This document shows, piece by piece, positions 27,387-36,840 of a stretch of 64,000 nucleotides of DNA; position 1 is the stretch's first letter; each line of letters begins with the position of its first letter. Origin of the DNA: Rhodanobacter thiooxydans (GTDB lineage Bacteria > Pseudomonadota > Gammaproteobacteria > Xanthomonadales > Rhodanobacteraceae); assembly GCF_030291135.1 (NCBI RefSeq), contig NZ_CP127409.1, forward strand, positions 2,852,001 through 2,916,000, given 5' to 3'. A model generated the notes under the pieces. It saw only the letters and a list, made by a program, of their open reading frames with translations. It did not search any database and was not told where the DNA came from. Made by a program: the position numbers and the translations under genes.

Positions 27387-28303
27387 CAGAAGTAACCCTC
27401 CTGCTTCTTGCGTTCCATCGAGGCGTCCGGGTCGTGGTCGATCACCCGGCCCTGCCGCTCGGAGCTGCGCGAGTCGGCCATCTCCTGGATGATCTTGTCC
27501 AGCGTGTCGGCGGATGACTCCACCGCGCCGGTGAGCGGATAGCAGCCCAGCGTGCGGAAGCGCACTTCGCGCATTTCCACCGCCTCGCCCTCACGCAAAG
27601 TGAAGCGCTCATCGTCGACCATGATCAGCGCGCCGTCGCGCGCCACCACCGGGCGCGGTTTGGCGAAGTACAGCGGCACCACCGGGATGTTCTCGCGGCG
27701 GATGTACAGCCACACATCCATCTCGGTCCAGTTGGACAGCGGGAACACCCGCACGCTCTCGCCCTTGCGGATCTGCGTGTTGTAGGTATGCCAGAACTCC
27801 GGGCGCTGGCGCTTCGGGTCCCAGCGATGCTGCGCGTTGCGGAACGAGAACACGCGCTCCTTCGCGCGCGACTTCTCCTCGTCGCGGCGGGCGCCGCCGA
27901 TCGCCGCGTCGAAACCGTACTGGTCCAGCGCCTGCTTCAGCGCCTGGGTCTTCATCACGTCGGTGTGCACGGTGGCGCCGTGGGTCAGCGGCGAGATACC
28001 CTGGCGCACGCCGTCCTGGTTGATGTGCACCAGCACCTGCACGTCGCCGGCTGCGGCCACCTGATCGCGGAACGCGATCATCTCGCGGAACTTCCAGGTG
28101 GTGTCGACATGCAGCAGCGGCAGCGGCGGCTTCGCCGGATGGAACGCCTTGCGCAGCAGGTGCAGCAGCACCGAGGAATCCTTGCCGATCGAATACAGCA
28201 TCACCGGGTGGCGGAAGCTGGCCGCCACCTCGCGGAAGATGTGGATGCTTTCCGCCTCGAGGTCGTCGAGGTGCGAGCGCGTCGACGCGTTGTCTTTGCT
28301 CAT
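27386..28303 (-). CDS. cysD: Sulfate adenylyltransferase subunit 2
   Basis: A 305-residue CysD (E. coli 302). The PP-loop ATP pyrophosphatase motif is [14 protein letters not shown] near residue 40, and [10 protein letters not shown] and [15 protein letters not shown] are family blocks. It forms the ATP sulfurylase with CysN, activating sulfate to APS. The frame is open to 28717, but only the ATG at 28303 gives the conserved N-terminus ([16 protein letters not shown]). First gene of the cysD-cysNC unit; a palindromic, repeat-rich gap lies upstream. Confidence 0.97.
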   Translation of the reverse strand: MSKDNASTRSHLDDLEAESIHIFREVAASFRHPVMLYSIGKDSSVLLHLLRKAFHPAKPPLPLLHVDTTWKFREMIAFRDQVAAAGDVQVLVHINQDGVRQGISPLTHGATVHTDVMKTQALKQALDQYGFDAAIGGARRDEEKSRAKERVFSFRNAQHRWDPKRQRPEFWHTYNTQIRKGESVRVFPLSNWTEMDVWLYIRRENIPVVPLYFAKPRPVVARDGALIMVDDERFTLREGEAVEMREVRFRTLGCYPLTGAVESSADTLDKIIQEMADSRSSERQGRVIDHDPDASMERKKQEGYF

Positions 28304-28440
28304 GCGTGGAACCCAGGCCAGTCTTGCGCGGCGCGCCATCGCGCGCCGGTCATCCGGGCATGTTACGCGATCGCCGGCGGGGTTCCGAAATAACCTTGCC
28401 CGGCGCGCGCAGCCACGCGGGGCATATGCGCAGCGGATTT

Positions 28441-28466
28441 CCCCTCCCCCTGCATGCAGGGGGAGG
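28441..28466. repeat. G/C palindrome, copy 1
   Basis: CCCCTCCCCCTGCATGCAGG extended by GGGAGG: a near-perfect palindrome centred on TGCA. A related copy lies at 28521-28544. Both are in the cysD/amidase gap; the pair looks like a dispersed intergenic repeat family. Confidence 0.7.
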
Positions 28467-28520
28467 CCGGGAGGGGGGCTTCTCGGGATGAGCGCACGAG
28501 CAAAAAGCACCCCACCCCAA

Positions 28521-28544
28521 CCCTCCCCTGCGCGCAGGGGAGGG
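28521..28544. repeat. G/C palindrome, copy 2
   Basis: CCCTCCCCTG, CGCG, CAGGGGAGGG: a perfect inverted repeat 13 bases beyond the amidase stop codon. It resembles copy 1 and could form a strong hairpin at the end of the amidase transcript. Confidence 0.75.
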
Positions 28545-28557
28545 TGCGCGATGCACG

Positions 28558-29955
28558 TCAGGCGATCACCGGATACGTCGGCTCGACATCCAGCGTGGCC
28601 GCACACACCGAGGCCAGCTCCAGCAGGCGCAGGTCCGAGCCGCGCGCGCCGACCAGCTGCAGGCCCACCGGCATGCCATTCGGCAGCGTGCCCATCGGCA
28701 GGCTCACCGCGGGGCAACCGGCCAGGCTGGCGAAACTGGTGAGGTCACCCTGCGAATCGGGCACCGGACCGTCCAGCGGGAACGCGCCCTGCGGCGTGGT
28801 CGGCAGCACCAGCACGTCGACCTGGGCGAACAGCCGGCGCATCTTCAGCGTGGCCGCGTCGAGCACGCGGTCGGCCATCGCGTAGTCGGCCGCGCTCTTG
28901 CCGGCGGCGTAGCCGAGCAGGCGGCGGAAATGTTCCGATACCGGGTGTTCGGTGTTGGCCAGGTCCGCGGCGAAGGTGCCAAGCATCTCTGCCTCCATCA
29001 ACAGCAGGCCGGCGCGGCGGGTGCGCGCGAAATCCCAGTCGGCGAAGTCGACCGTGCGGCGATCGCCCAGCGCATGCGGCAATTTCGCCATGGCTGCCTC
29101 GAACACCTCGACGACTTCCGGCTGCACGCCAACCGCAGCCAGGTCCGGCAGCAGGCCCGCGCGCAGGTTGCCCGGTTCCCAGTCCGGCAGCGCGAACGCG
29201 ACGCGCCGGCGGCGCGAACGGGCATCGTCGGCGTCGTAGCCGGCCAGCACCTGCAGCAAGACGGTGAGGTCATCCGCGCTGCGCGCCAGCAGGCCGACCG
29301 CGTCGAGCCGGCGCGCCGCCGGCACCAGGCCGCGCGCGGAGATCTCGCCGTGCGTCGGCTTCAGCGCATACACGCCGCAATAGCTGGCCGGGATGCGGAT
29401 CGAACCCAGGCTGTCCGAACCCACCGCGGCCACCGCCAGGCCTGCCGCCACGGCCGCCGCCGCACCGCCGGAGGAACCACCGGCTGTATAGCCGTGCCGG
29501 TGCGGGTTGTGGGTGGCACCGAAGTGCGGGTTGTCGGTGACCGCACCCAGCGCGCCCTCGTCCATGTTGGTCTTGCCCAGCAGCACCGCGCCGGACGCAC
29601 GCAGCCGCGCCACCACGTGCGCATCCTCCTGCACCGGCTTGTCGCGACCGGGCAGGCCGACCCGCGTGGGCCAGCCGGCGATGTCGAAGTTGTCCTTCAG
29701 GGCCAGCGGAATACCGTCCAGCCGCCCGATCACGCCCTCGCGGCGGCGGCGGTCGGCCAGCTGCGACTGGTCCTGCACCAGGCCCGAACGCTGGTCGACA
29801 TAAGCATGGAGTTGCGGATCGATCCGCTCGATCGCCTGCTGGTAGACGTCGGCCAGCGCCTGCGGCTGCACGCGGCCCACCGCCAGCCAATGCAGCAACT
29901 GGCACAGCGAGGCGCGGCGCAGGTCGAGATCGGCGATCGGCGGCATCGAATTCAT
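28558..29955 (-). CDS. Amidase-signature family hydrolase
   Basis: A 465-residue amidase-signature enzyme. The Lys-Ser-Ser triad is visible: K87 in PLALKDNFD, the cis-Ser in AGGSSGGAA (about 161-162) and the nucleophile S185 in [20 protein letters not shown] and [12 protein letters not shown] between them are also typical. There is no adjacent gatC or gatB, so this is a stand-alone amidase and not the tRNA-dependent GatA; the substrate is unknown. GGGAGC precedes the ATG. It is divergent from etf-QO. Confidence 0.92.
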   Translation of the reverse strand: MNSMPPIADLDLRRASLCQLLHWLAVGRVQPQALADVYQQAIERIDPQLHAYVDQRSGLVQDQSQLADRRRREGVIGRLDGIPLALKDNFDIAGWPTRVGLPGRDKPVQEDAHVVARLRASGAVLLGKTNMDEGALGAVTDNPHFGATHNPHRHGYTAGGSSGGAAAAVAAGLAVAAVGSDSLGSIRIPASYCGVYALKPTHGEISARGLVPAARRLDAVGLLARSADDLTVLLQVLAGYDADDARSRRRRVAFALPDWEPGNLRAGLLPDLAAVGVQPEVVEVFEAAMAKLPHALGDRRTVDFADWDFARTRRAGLLLMEAEMLGTFAADLANTEHPVSEHFRRLLGYAAGKSAADYAMADRVLDAATLKMRRLFAQVDVLVLPTTPQGAFPLDGPVPDSQGDLTSFASLAGCPAVSLPMGTLPNGMPVGLQLVGARGSDLRLLELASVCAATLDVEPTYPVIA

Positions 29956-30124
29956 GAACGCTCCCTTGGTTTGGCCCGATTATCGCCGCGTCCGGTGAAG
30001 CTATTGCAAGCGGTGGCGCAGCACGCGTTGCCGCACGGCGCGCGAAAACGGACAATGGCGGCCTGCCCCATACCCGCGCGCACGGCAACCGCCGGCGCCA
30101 CCACCCAGCCTCAGGGAGTCCGCC

Positions 30125-31735
30125 ATGAGCGAACGCGAAACCATGGAATACGACGTCGTCGTGGTCGGTGCCGGTCCGGCCGGCCTGTCGTTCGCGATTC
30201 GCCTGAAGCAGCTGAAGCCGGACACGAGCGTGTGCGTGATCGAGAAGTCATCGACCATCGGCGCGCAGATCCTCTCCGGCGCGGTGATCGAGCCGCAGCC
30301 GCTGGACGCGCTGCTGCCCGGCTGGCGCAGCAACCCGCCGCCGATCTGCGTGCCGGCCGGCGAGGACGAGTTCTGGCTGCTGTCGAAAACCGGCGGGCAC
30401 AAGATGATGGTGCCGCCGGGCATGAAGAACCACGGCAACTTCATCGTCTCGCTGGGCGCGATGTGCGCGTGGCTGGCGCCGCAGGCCGAGGCACTGGGCG
30501 TGGACGTATTCCCCGGCTTCGCCGCCGCCGACAACATCTATGACGAGCATGGCGCGGTTGCCGGCGTGCGCATCGGCGACATGGGCGTGGCGAAGGACGG
30601 TTCGCACAAGGCCGGCTACACCCAGGGCATCGACATCAAGGCCAAGGTCACCGTGCTGGCCGAAGGCGCGCGCGGCAGCCTCACCAAGCAGCTGATCAAG
30701 CGCTACGCGCTGGACAAGGACAGCGACCCGCAGGGTTACTCGATCGGCATCAAGGAGCTGTGGCAACTGCCGCCGGGCCGCGTCACCCCGGGCAAGATCG
30801 TGCACAGCTTCGGCTGGCCCGCCGACACGCATACCTATGGCGGCAGCTTCGTGTACCACCTGGACCAGGACCGCATTGCGCTGGGCTACGTCAGCGGGCT
30901 CGACTACAGCGACCCCAAGTACCAGCCGTGGGAAGCGTTCCAGCAGTGGAAGAACCACCCGATGAACCTGCCGCTGCTGGAAGGCGGCAGCATCCTCTCC
31001 GCCGGCGCGCGCGCGATCGTCACCGGCGGCTGGCAGTCGCTGCCCAAATGCGAGATGCCCGGCGCGCTCTTGATCGGCGACACCGCCGGCCTGCTCAACG
31101 TGCCGAAGGTGAAAGGCACCCACCAGGCGATCCGCAGCGGCATGCTCGCCGCCGAGCACCTGGCCGCGAACGGCCTCAGGGCCGAAGGCTTCGACGCGAA
31201 GCTGCGCGGCTCCGAGGCGATGGCCGAGCTGAGGAAGGTGCGCAACATCAAGCCCGCATTCAAGAAGGGCCTGTGGTTCGGCATGCTCAACGCCGCCTGG
31301 GAAACCGCCACCGGCGGGCTGTCGCCGTGGACGCTGAAGAACAAGCCCGACTGGTCCAGCCTGCACAAGCTGGGCGAGTACGAAGAACCGAAGCGCGACT
31401 ACGTGCAGCGCACGCTGCCGCCGCGCGACCGCCTGGCCAGCGTCTACTTCGCCGCCACCGAGCACGACGAGGACCAGCCGGTGCACCTCAAGGTGGCCGA
31501 CACCGACATCTGCGCCACCAAGTGCGTCGAGGAGTACGACAACCCCTGCACGCGCTTCTGTCCCGCCAACGTCTACGAGATGGTGGCCGACGAAACCCAG
31601 CCGCACGGCAAGCGCCTGCAGATCAACTCCGCCAACTGCGTGCACTGCAAGACCTGCGACATCAAGGACCCGTACGAGATCATCACCTGGGTCACGCCGG
31701 AGGGCGGTTCGGGGCCGAATTACCAGAACCTGTAA
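30125..31735 (+). CDS. Electron transfer flavoprotein-ubiquinone oxidoreductase
   Basis: A 536-residue ETF-QO, matching the family length. The N-terminal FAD motif VVVGAGPAGLSFAIRL and the mid-protein segment LLIGDTAGLLNVPKVKGTHQ are characteristic. The C-terminal [4Fe-4S] domain has Cys in CVEEYDNPCTRFCP and NCVHCKTCDIKDP. It passes electrons from ETF (etfB and etfA at 34991-36794) to ubiquinone at the inner membrane and so completes the acyl-CoA dehydrogenase pathway. AGGGAG precedes the ATG. In this genome it is separated from etfBA by a three-gene glycan island. Confidence 0.96.
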   Translation: MSERETMEYDVVVVGAGPAGLSFAIRLKQLKPDTSVCVIEKSSTIGAQILSGAVIEPQPLDALLPGWRSNPPPICVPAGEDEFWLLSKTGGHKMMVPPGMKNHGNFIVSLGAMCAWLAPQAEALGVDVFPGFAAADNIYDEHGAVAGVRIGDMGVAKDGSHKAGYTQGIDIKAKVTVLAEGARGSLTKQLIKRYALDKDSDPQGYSIGIKELWQLPPGRVTPGKIVHSFGWPADTHTYGGSFVYHLDQDRIALGYVSGLDYSDPKYQPWEAFQQWKNHPMNLPLLEGGSILSAGARAIVTGGWQSLPKCEMPGALLIGDTAGLLNVPKVKGTHQAIRSGMLAAEHLAANGLRAEGFDAKLRGSEAMAELRKVRNIKPAFKKGLWFGMLNAAWETATGGLSPWTLKNKPDWSSLHKLGEYEEPKRDYVQRTLPPRDRLASVYFAATEHDEDQPVHLKVADTDICATKCVEEYDNPCTRFCPANVYEMVADETQPHGKRLQINSANCVHCKTCDIKDPYEIITWVTPEGGSGPNYQNL

Positions 31736-31751
31736 GCAGTCGCAGTCGCGC

Positions 31752-32690
31752 TCAGCCGTATCCGGAAAGCTCGTCCGGGCACGCCCCACGCCGGCCCCGC
31801 AGGCCGTCGTGCAGGCCGCGCAGCATGCAACGCAGGTTGCGCCAGCGCGGGCCGACCAGCACGCCGAAAAGGAACAACTTGGCCAACACCCTTGGCAGAT
31901 CCTGCGCAACCCATGTCCGCGGCGTGTGCGGCAGCCGGTACAGCAGCAGGCGATTGCGCATCATGTAGTACAACCGCAGCGAACCATGCACCACGATCTG
32001 CCTGCGGCCGAACGGCAGCGCGCGGCGGCCGTCGCCGAGACGGTGATACATGGTCGCCGCACATACGCCATGTAGCGCATAACCCTGCGCCCGCGCGCGA
32101 AAACCCCATTCCAGATCCACGTTGTCGATGAACAAGCCTGCGTCCATCGGGCCCACCCGATCCAACACGGCCAACGGAATCAGCATACCCGAGCTGATCA
32201 GGAAATCGCAGGCGATGGATGGCGTATCGGCAGCACACCACTGTTTGCGGTTCAGCGGGAAACCGATGCGCACGAAGGGCGCATCGCGGTGCTCGCGCAG
32301 GTCATGGAAACGCGGCCCCACCGCAGCCACCCTGCTGGTTGCGGACAGCACCTGCAGTGCCCGCCACAGGGCAGCCACCATGCCGGCGTCCGGTTGGCTG
32401 TCCTGGTCCAGCAGCAGCACATGGCAAAAACCACGCGCACGGGCCCAGTCGATGCCGACGTTCTGCGCGGCAGCCAGCCCGATATTGCGTGGCTGATCCA
32501 GCAACGCCCCGCCGTGAGCGGCCAACAGTTCACCGACCGCCATCTGCCAGCCTCCGGCGCTGGCGTTGTCGACCAGCGCCACGGCGCCGACCTGCGGCAT
32601 TACCGTCTCCAGCAGATCGGCAATAGCGGCCGGGTCGGGCTGGTAGCTCACGATCACCGCGCAGACGTCGCTGACAGGAGCCTCAGTCAT
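31752..32690 (-). CDS. Glycosyltransferase family 2 (rhamnosyltransferase-like)
   Basis: A 312-residue GT2 enzyme with the GT-A start VCAVIVSYQPDPAAIADLL, VDNASAGGWQ, the nucleotide/metal motif LLLDQDSQPDAG and a downstream DNVDLEWGFRARAQGY acceptor-side block. These features and the length fit rhamnosyltransferases of the RfbN/RgpB kind, consistent with dTDP-rhamnose supply at 54084-57521. It overlaps the preceding gene by eight bases and forms an operon galE - GT2 - GT2 on the minus strand. Cytosolic or membrane-peripheral. Confidence 0.9.
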   Translation of the reverse strand: MTEAPVSDVCAVIVSYQPDPAAIADLLETVMPQVGAVALVDNASAGGWQMAVGELLAAHGGALLDQPRNIGLAAAQNVGIDWARARGFCHVLLLDQDSQPDAGMVAALWRALQVLSATSRVAAVGPRFHDLREHRDAPFVRIGFPLNRKQWCAADTPSIACDFLISSGMLIPLAVLDRVGPMDAGLFIDNVDLEWGFRARAQGYALHGVCAATMYHRLGDGRRALPFGRRQIVVHGSLRLYYMMRNRLLLYRLPHTPRTWVAQDLPRVLAKLFLFGVLVGPRWRNLRCMLRGLHDGLRGRRGACPDELSGYG

Positions 32691-33669
32691 GTCGCAGCAA
32701 ATCCCGCAACATCGAGCGACCGCCGGTGCCGTAGCGGCGATAGCAGCCGCTGCGCGCCTCCCGGATGATCGCCGGCAGGCGCCGTAGCCGTGGTAGACGG
32801 CCGATCGCCACGCGCCGATCGAAATGATCGAACTTGTGACACACCTGGGCGGCGCGTTCGGCGCTGCCGGGGAATCCGCTCCGGGTCAGGAATGCTTCCA
32901 GTTGCTTCAAGCGCAGCGCCTCATCGGACAACAGGCGGCCGCGCGGCAGCAGCAGGTCCTGCCACTTCATCGCCAGCGTGCGCCTGCGCATGCCGATCTG
33001 GTTGGCGCCATGCTGGCGGTAATCGATCAGCGGTTCGTCGACAAAGTCGATCTTGCCAACCGCCGCCGCCACCGCAGTCAGCCATTCGTCGTGAACCCAG
33101 CCCGTTTCCACCGGCAGCGCCAGCTCCACCAGGCTGCGTCGCAATGCCGCAGTGGCGCCGGTCACGAAGCTGCGCCGCAGTACCACATCGAACGCATTGC
33201 CGGCATGGATCGCCTGCTTCTCCTGCGGCGTCATCTGCAGCGCGTCGAACAGCGAACATTGCAGCGAACGGCCCTGCGCATCCACCAGCCGCGCATCGCT
33301 GTGCAGCAAAAGCAGCGACGGATCGCGCTCGAGGCGTTCGACCATCCGCGCCAGCTTGTCGGCGCGCCATACGTCGTCCTGGTCGCACAGGAACAGCAGC
33401 CCACCCTCCGCCCTACGCAAGCCTGCGGAAAAATTGCCTACGTAACCGAGGTTTTCCGGGTTGCGCTGCAACTGCACCGCGATACCGGTCTCACGCGCCC
33501 GTTGCGCGAACGCCTGCAGCATATCCATGCTGGCGTCGGTCGAGCCGTCATCAGCGATCACGATCTCGTCCGGCAGGCGCGTCTGCGCCAGCAGGCTGTC
33601 CAGCTGCGGCTGCAGGTAGGCAGCGCCGTTATAGGTACAGAGCACGATGGACAGGTGCGGACGCGTCAT
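32683..33669 (-). CDS. Glycosyltransferase family 2
   Basis: A 328-residue GT2 enzyme. LSIVLCTYNGAAYLQPQLDS and IVIADDGSTDASMD open the GT-A fold; FLCDQDDVWRADK carries the metal-binding acidic motif. It resembles alpha-L-rhamnosyl or galactosyl transferases acting on surface polysaccharide. The start is the ATG at 33669; the longer frame to 33807 reads towards galE without a conserved N-terminus. It lies 43 bases downstream of galE and overlaps the next GT2 gene. Confidence 0.9.
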   Translation of the reverse strand: MTRPHLSIVLCTYNGAAYLQPQLDSLLAQTRLPDEIVIADDGSTDASMDMLQAFAQRARETGIAVQLQRNPENLGYVGNFSAGLRRAEGGLLFLCDQDDVWRADKLARMVERLERDPSLLLLHSDARLVDAQGRSLQCSLFDALQMTPQEKQAIHAGNAFDVVLRRSFVTGATAALRRSLVELALPVETGWVHDEWLTAVAAAVGKIDFVDEPLIDYRQHGANQIGMRRRTLAMKWQDLLLPRGRLLSDEALRLKQLEAFLTRSGFPGSAERAAQVCHKFDHFDRRVAIGRLPRLRRLPAIIREARSGCYRRYGTGGRSMLRDLLRHD

Positions 33670-33712
33670 GATCACTCGTTGGTACGGAGGGGGTGCCAAA
33701 CTACCGATTGCA

Positions 33713-34687
33713 TCAGTAGCGCGGCAGACAATGCCAACGGTATGCGGTCTCGATAATCCGCTCGATATCAGTAAAGGCGGGAGACCATCCCAGCTGTTCT
33801 CGTGCACGCTTGCTGGAAGCTACCAGCACAGGTGGGTCACCCGGGCGCCGTGGAGCACGCTCAAACGCAATTTGCGTGCCCACAGTCCTCTGCGCTGCGG
33901 CAATGACCTCAAGCACGGTAAAACCTTGTCCATTTCCAAGGTTGAACACGTGTGCTCCATCATGTGTCGACATGAACTCCACCGCTCTCAGATGTGCCGT
34001 TGCCAGATCGTTGACGTGAACATAGTCACGCACGCAGGTACCGTCACGAGTCGGGTAGTCATCACCAAAAACCCTTAGTTGACCACCCTTGCCAAGCGCC
34101 GCCCGCAAGACATTCGGAATCAGGTGCGTTTCCGGCTCGTGCGATTCGCCGATATCACCAAACGTATCGGCACCAGCGGCATTGAAATAGCGCAGTGCTA
34201 CGGAACGCAAACCATAGGCGAGCGCCGCATCAGCAAGAATCCGTTCGACCATCAGCTTGCTGGCACCATACGGATTGATCGGCCGAGTGGGATGATCCTC
34301 GTCGATCAGCTCATACTCCGGATTGCCAAACACGGCTGCCGTCGAGGAAAACACCAGCTTGTCGACGTTTGCCCTTCGCATGGCCTGCAACAGGTTCAAG
34401 GTACCTGCGACATTGTTCTGGTAGTAGAGATATGGCTCCTTCACCGAAACGCCCACCAGCGACAGGGCGCAGAAGTGCATTACCGCATCAACCCGGTGGA
34501 CAGCGAACAGGGCTTGCAGTGCCTTTGCATCCGACAGGTCGCCCTCGATGAGAGCGGCTTCGCCTATCGACTCCCGATGCCCTGTCGACAGGTTGTCGAA
34601 CACCACGACCTCGTGCTTCTGCGCAAGCAGATGACGCACCATGTGCGAACCGATGTAACCCGCGCCGCCACAAACCAACACTTTCAT
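33713..34687 (-). CDS. galE: UDP-glucose 4-epimerase
   Basis: A 324-residue short-chain dehydrogenase/epimerase. The NAD motif is VLVCGGAGYIGSHMV. The catalytic Ser/Thr lies in SSTAAVFG and the YxxxK in NPYGASKLMVE. LRYFNAAGAD and RDGTCVRDYVHVNDLA are typical GalE segments. It interconverts UDP-glucose and UDP-galactose, probably to supply galactose for the glycan made by the two GT2 genes downstream. First gene of that operon, divergent from etfB. Confidence 0.95.
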   Translation of the reverse strand: MKVLVCGGAGYIGSHMVRHLLAQKHEVVVFDNLSTGHRESIGEAALIEGDLSDAKALQALFAVHRVDAVMHFCALSLVGVSVKEPYLYYQNNVAGTLNLLQAMRRANVDKLVFSSTAAVFGNPEYELIDEDHPTRPINPYGASKLMVERILADAALAYGLRSVALRYFNAAGADTFGDIGESHEPETHLIPNVLRAALGKGGQLRVFGDDYPTRDGTCVRDYVHVNDLATAHLRAVEFMSTHDGAHVFNLGNGQGFTVLEVIAAAQRTVGTQIAFERAPRRPGDPPVLVASSKRAREQLGWSPAFTDIERIIETAYRWHCLPRY

Positions 34688-34990
34688 GCATTGCTCCTCG
34701 ATACCTGCCGCGGATCATATCCGCCCTTCTGCACTTCCGCGGTTGACTCCCGGCCCCATCCCACTGCCTGTCAACAGCGGCGGACGCGGCTCCAAGGAAT
34801 CATTCGATGCTTTCCTGACAGCGCTTAAGACCCAGCCTCTCGGCCGCGATTGCTCACGAATCGGGATATCTGAAGCCATTTCCGGATACCTCCATACCTA
34901 GCCGCATGGAAGGTTCGAACGAGTTAGAATACCGCGCTGAACCACCGCGCCCCGCCACCCCGGCGCCCTGCAATTCAAAAGGAACAGCTG
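34688..34990. other. Divergent galE/etfB control region
   Basis: About 300 bases without a gene. TTAGAAT at 34924-34930 is a candidate -10 element for etfB, but no convincing -35 partner was found. The galE side shows no clear promoter. No repeats or RNA fold stood out. Confidence 0.4.
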
Positions 34991-35737
34991 ATGAAAATTC
35001 TGGTTGGTTACAAGCGCGTCGTGGACTACAACGTGCGCATCCAGGTCAAGCCCGACGGCACCGGCGTGGTCACCGACGGGGTGAAGCTGTCCGCCAATCC
35101 GTTCGACGACATCGCGCTGGAAGAGGCTTTGCGCCTGCGCGAGAAGGGGATAGCCGAGGAAGTGATCGTGGTCGGCATCGGCCCGGCCGACCTCACCGCC
35201 CACCTGCGCAACGGCCTGGCGATGGGTGCGAACCGTGCCATCCATGTGGTCACCGGCGATGCCGTGCAGCCGCTGACCGCTGCCCGCGTGTTCCTCAGGC
35301 TGATCGAGAAGGAGCAGCCGGGGCTGGTGATCCTGGGCAAGCAGGCGATCGACGACGACGCCAACCAGACCGGCCAGATGCTCGCTGCGCTGTGGGACCG
35401 TCCGCAGGCCACCTTCGCCAGCAAGGTGGCGATCGCTGACGGCAAGGCCACGGTGACCCGCGAGGTCGACGCCGGCCTGGAAGTGATCGAGGCGGAACTG
35501 CCAGCCGTGATCACCACCGACCTGCGCCTCAACGAGCCGCGCTTCATCAAGCTGCCCGACATCATGAAGGCGAAGTCCAAGCCGATCGACACGATCGAGT
35601 TCGGTTCGCTCGGCGTCGAGGCGCACGACCACCTGAAGACCACGCACTACGCGGCACCAGCCAAGCGCAGCAAGGGCGTGATGGTGAAGGACGCGGCCGA
35701 ACTGGTGGCCGCGCTGAAGCAGAAAGGCCTGCTGTAA
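34991..35737 (+). CDS. etfB: Electron transfer flavoprotein beta subunit
   Basis: A 248-residue beta subunit of normal length. It begins MKILVGYKRVVDYNVRIQV and has the adenine-nucleotide-binding region with VILGKQAIDDDANQTGQML. With EtfA it accepts electrons from acyl-CoA dehydrogenases such as FadE and delivers them to ETF-QO. AGGAA lies before the ATG. The partner etfA follows after 112 bases that contain a palindromic repeat. Confidence 0.97.
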   Translation: MKILVGYKRVVDYNVRIQVKPDGTGVVTDGVKLSANPFDDIALEEALRLREKGIAEEVIVVGIGPADLTAHLRNGLAMGANRAIHVVTGDAVQPLTAARVFLRLIEKEQPGLVILGKQAIDDDANQTGQMLAALWDRPQATFASKVAIADGKATVTREVDAGLEVIEAELPAVITTDLRLNEPRFIKLPDIMKAKSKPIDTIEFGSLGVEAHDHLKTTHYAAPAKRSKGVMVKDAAELVAALKQKGLL

Positions 35738-35752
35738 ACCCCAATTCCGGAT

Positions 35753-35827
35753 GTAGGAGCCCGCTCGCGGGCGATGCTCTTCCTTCAAGGCCCAGAACCG
35801 AAGCATCGCCCGCAAGCGGGCTCCAAC
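35753..35827. repeat. REP-type palindromic element, copy 2
   Basis: GTAGGAGCCCGCTCGCGGGC on the left and GCCCGCAAGCGGGCTCCAAC on the right are inverted copies. It is related in head sequence (GTAGGAGC, GCGATGC) to the elements at 17125 and 58967, and sits between etfB and etfA within one operon, where it could modulate relative expression. Confidence 0.85.
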
Positions 35828-35849
35828 AACAAAAGCTGCGGAGACACAC

Positions 35850-36794
35850 ATGAGCAAGATCCTGGTCATCGCCGAACACCTCGGCGGCAAACTCAACTCC
35901 TCCACCGCGCGAGCGGTGAGCGCCGCCATCGCGGTGAAGGGCGAGGCGATCGACGTGCTGGTGCTGGCCGACAGCGCCGACGCCATCGCTGCCGAGGCGG
36001 CGAAGATCGAAGGCGTGAGCCGCGTGCTCACCGTGGCCCGCAGCGAGAACGCGCATGCGCTGGCCGCCGTGCTGGCGCCGCAGATCGCCAAGACCGCCGC
36101 AGGCTACAGCCACGTGTTCGTGCCCTCCACCACCTTCGGCAAGGACGTCGCCCCGCGCGTCGCCGCCCTGCTCGGCGTGGCGCAGGTCAGCGACGTGATG
36201 AGCGTGGAAGGCGCCCACACCTTCAAGCGCCCGATCTACGCCGGCAACGCGATCATCACGGTCGAGGCCGATGCCGCCCACACCGTGGTCGCCACGATCC
36301 GCTCGGCCTCCTGGCCGGCCGCCGCCAGCGGCGCCCACAGCGCACCGGTCGAGGCGCTGGCCGTCGACGCGCCCCTGCCCGCGCATACCCGCTTCGTCGA
36401 ACTGAAGCAGGGCGCCAGTGACCGCCCCGACCTGCAGAGCGCCAGCAAGGTCGTCTCCGGCGGCCGTGGCGTCGGCTCGAAGGAAAACTTCGACATCATC
36501 TTCAAGTTCGCCGACAAAATTGGCGCCGCCGTCGGCGCCTCGCGCGCCGCGGTGGACGCCGGCTACGTACCCAGCGACCTGCAGGTCGGCCAGACCGGCA
36601 AGATCATCGCGCCCGAGCTGTACATGGCCATCGGCATTTCCGGCGCCATCCAGCACCTCACCGGCATCAAGGACGCCGGCACCATCGTGGCGATCAACAA
36701 GGATGGCGAGGCGCCGATCTTCGAGGTGGCGGATTTCGGGCTAGTGGGCGATTTGTTCAAGCTCGTTCCGGAGCTTGAGCAAGCCATTGGCTGA
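35850..36794 (+). CDS. etfA: Electron transfer flavoprotein alpha subunit
   Basis: A 314-residue alpha subunit. The C-terminal FAD-binding domain is recognisable from [47 protein letters not shown] and [17 protein letters not shown]. It completes the ETF heterodimer with EtfB. GGAGA precedes the ATG. In Xanthomonas etfA marks one conserved border of the variable lipopolysaccharide locus, and here the polysaccharide genes begin 46 bases past its stop. Confidence 0.97.
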   Translation: MSKILVIAEHLGGKLNSSTARAVSAAIAVKGEAIDVLVLADSADAIAAEAAKIEGVSRVLTVARSENAHALAAVLAPQIAKTAAGYSHVFVPSTTFGKDVAPRVAALLGVAQVSDVMSVEGAHTFKRPIYAGNAIITVEADAAHTVVATIRSASWPAAASGAHSAPVEALAVDAPLPAHTRFVELKQGASDRPDLQSASKVVSGGRGVGSKENFDIIFKFADKIGAAVGASRAAVDAGYVPSDLQVGQTGKIIAPELYMAIGISGAIQHLTGIKDAGTIVAINKDGEAPIFEVADFGLVGDLFKLVPELEQAIG

Positions 36795-36840
36795 ACCCAT
36801 GCCTGCAATAGCAGGAACTTGTTCCTCGCAGACAACCCAC

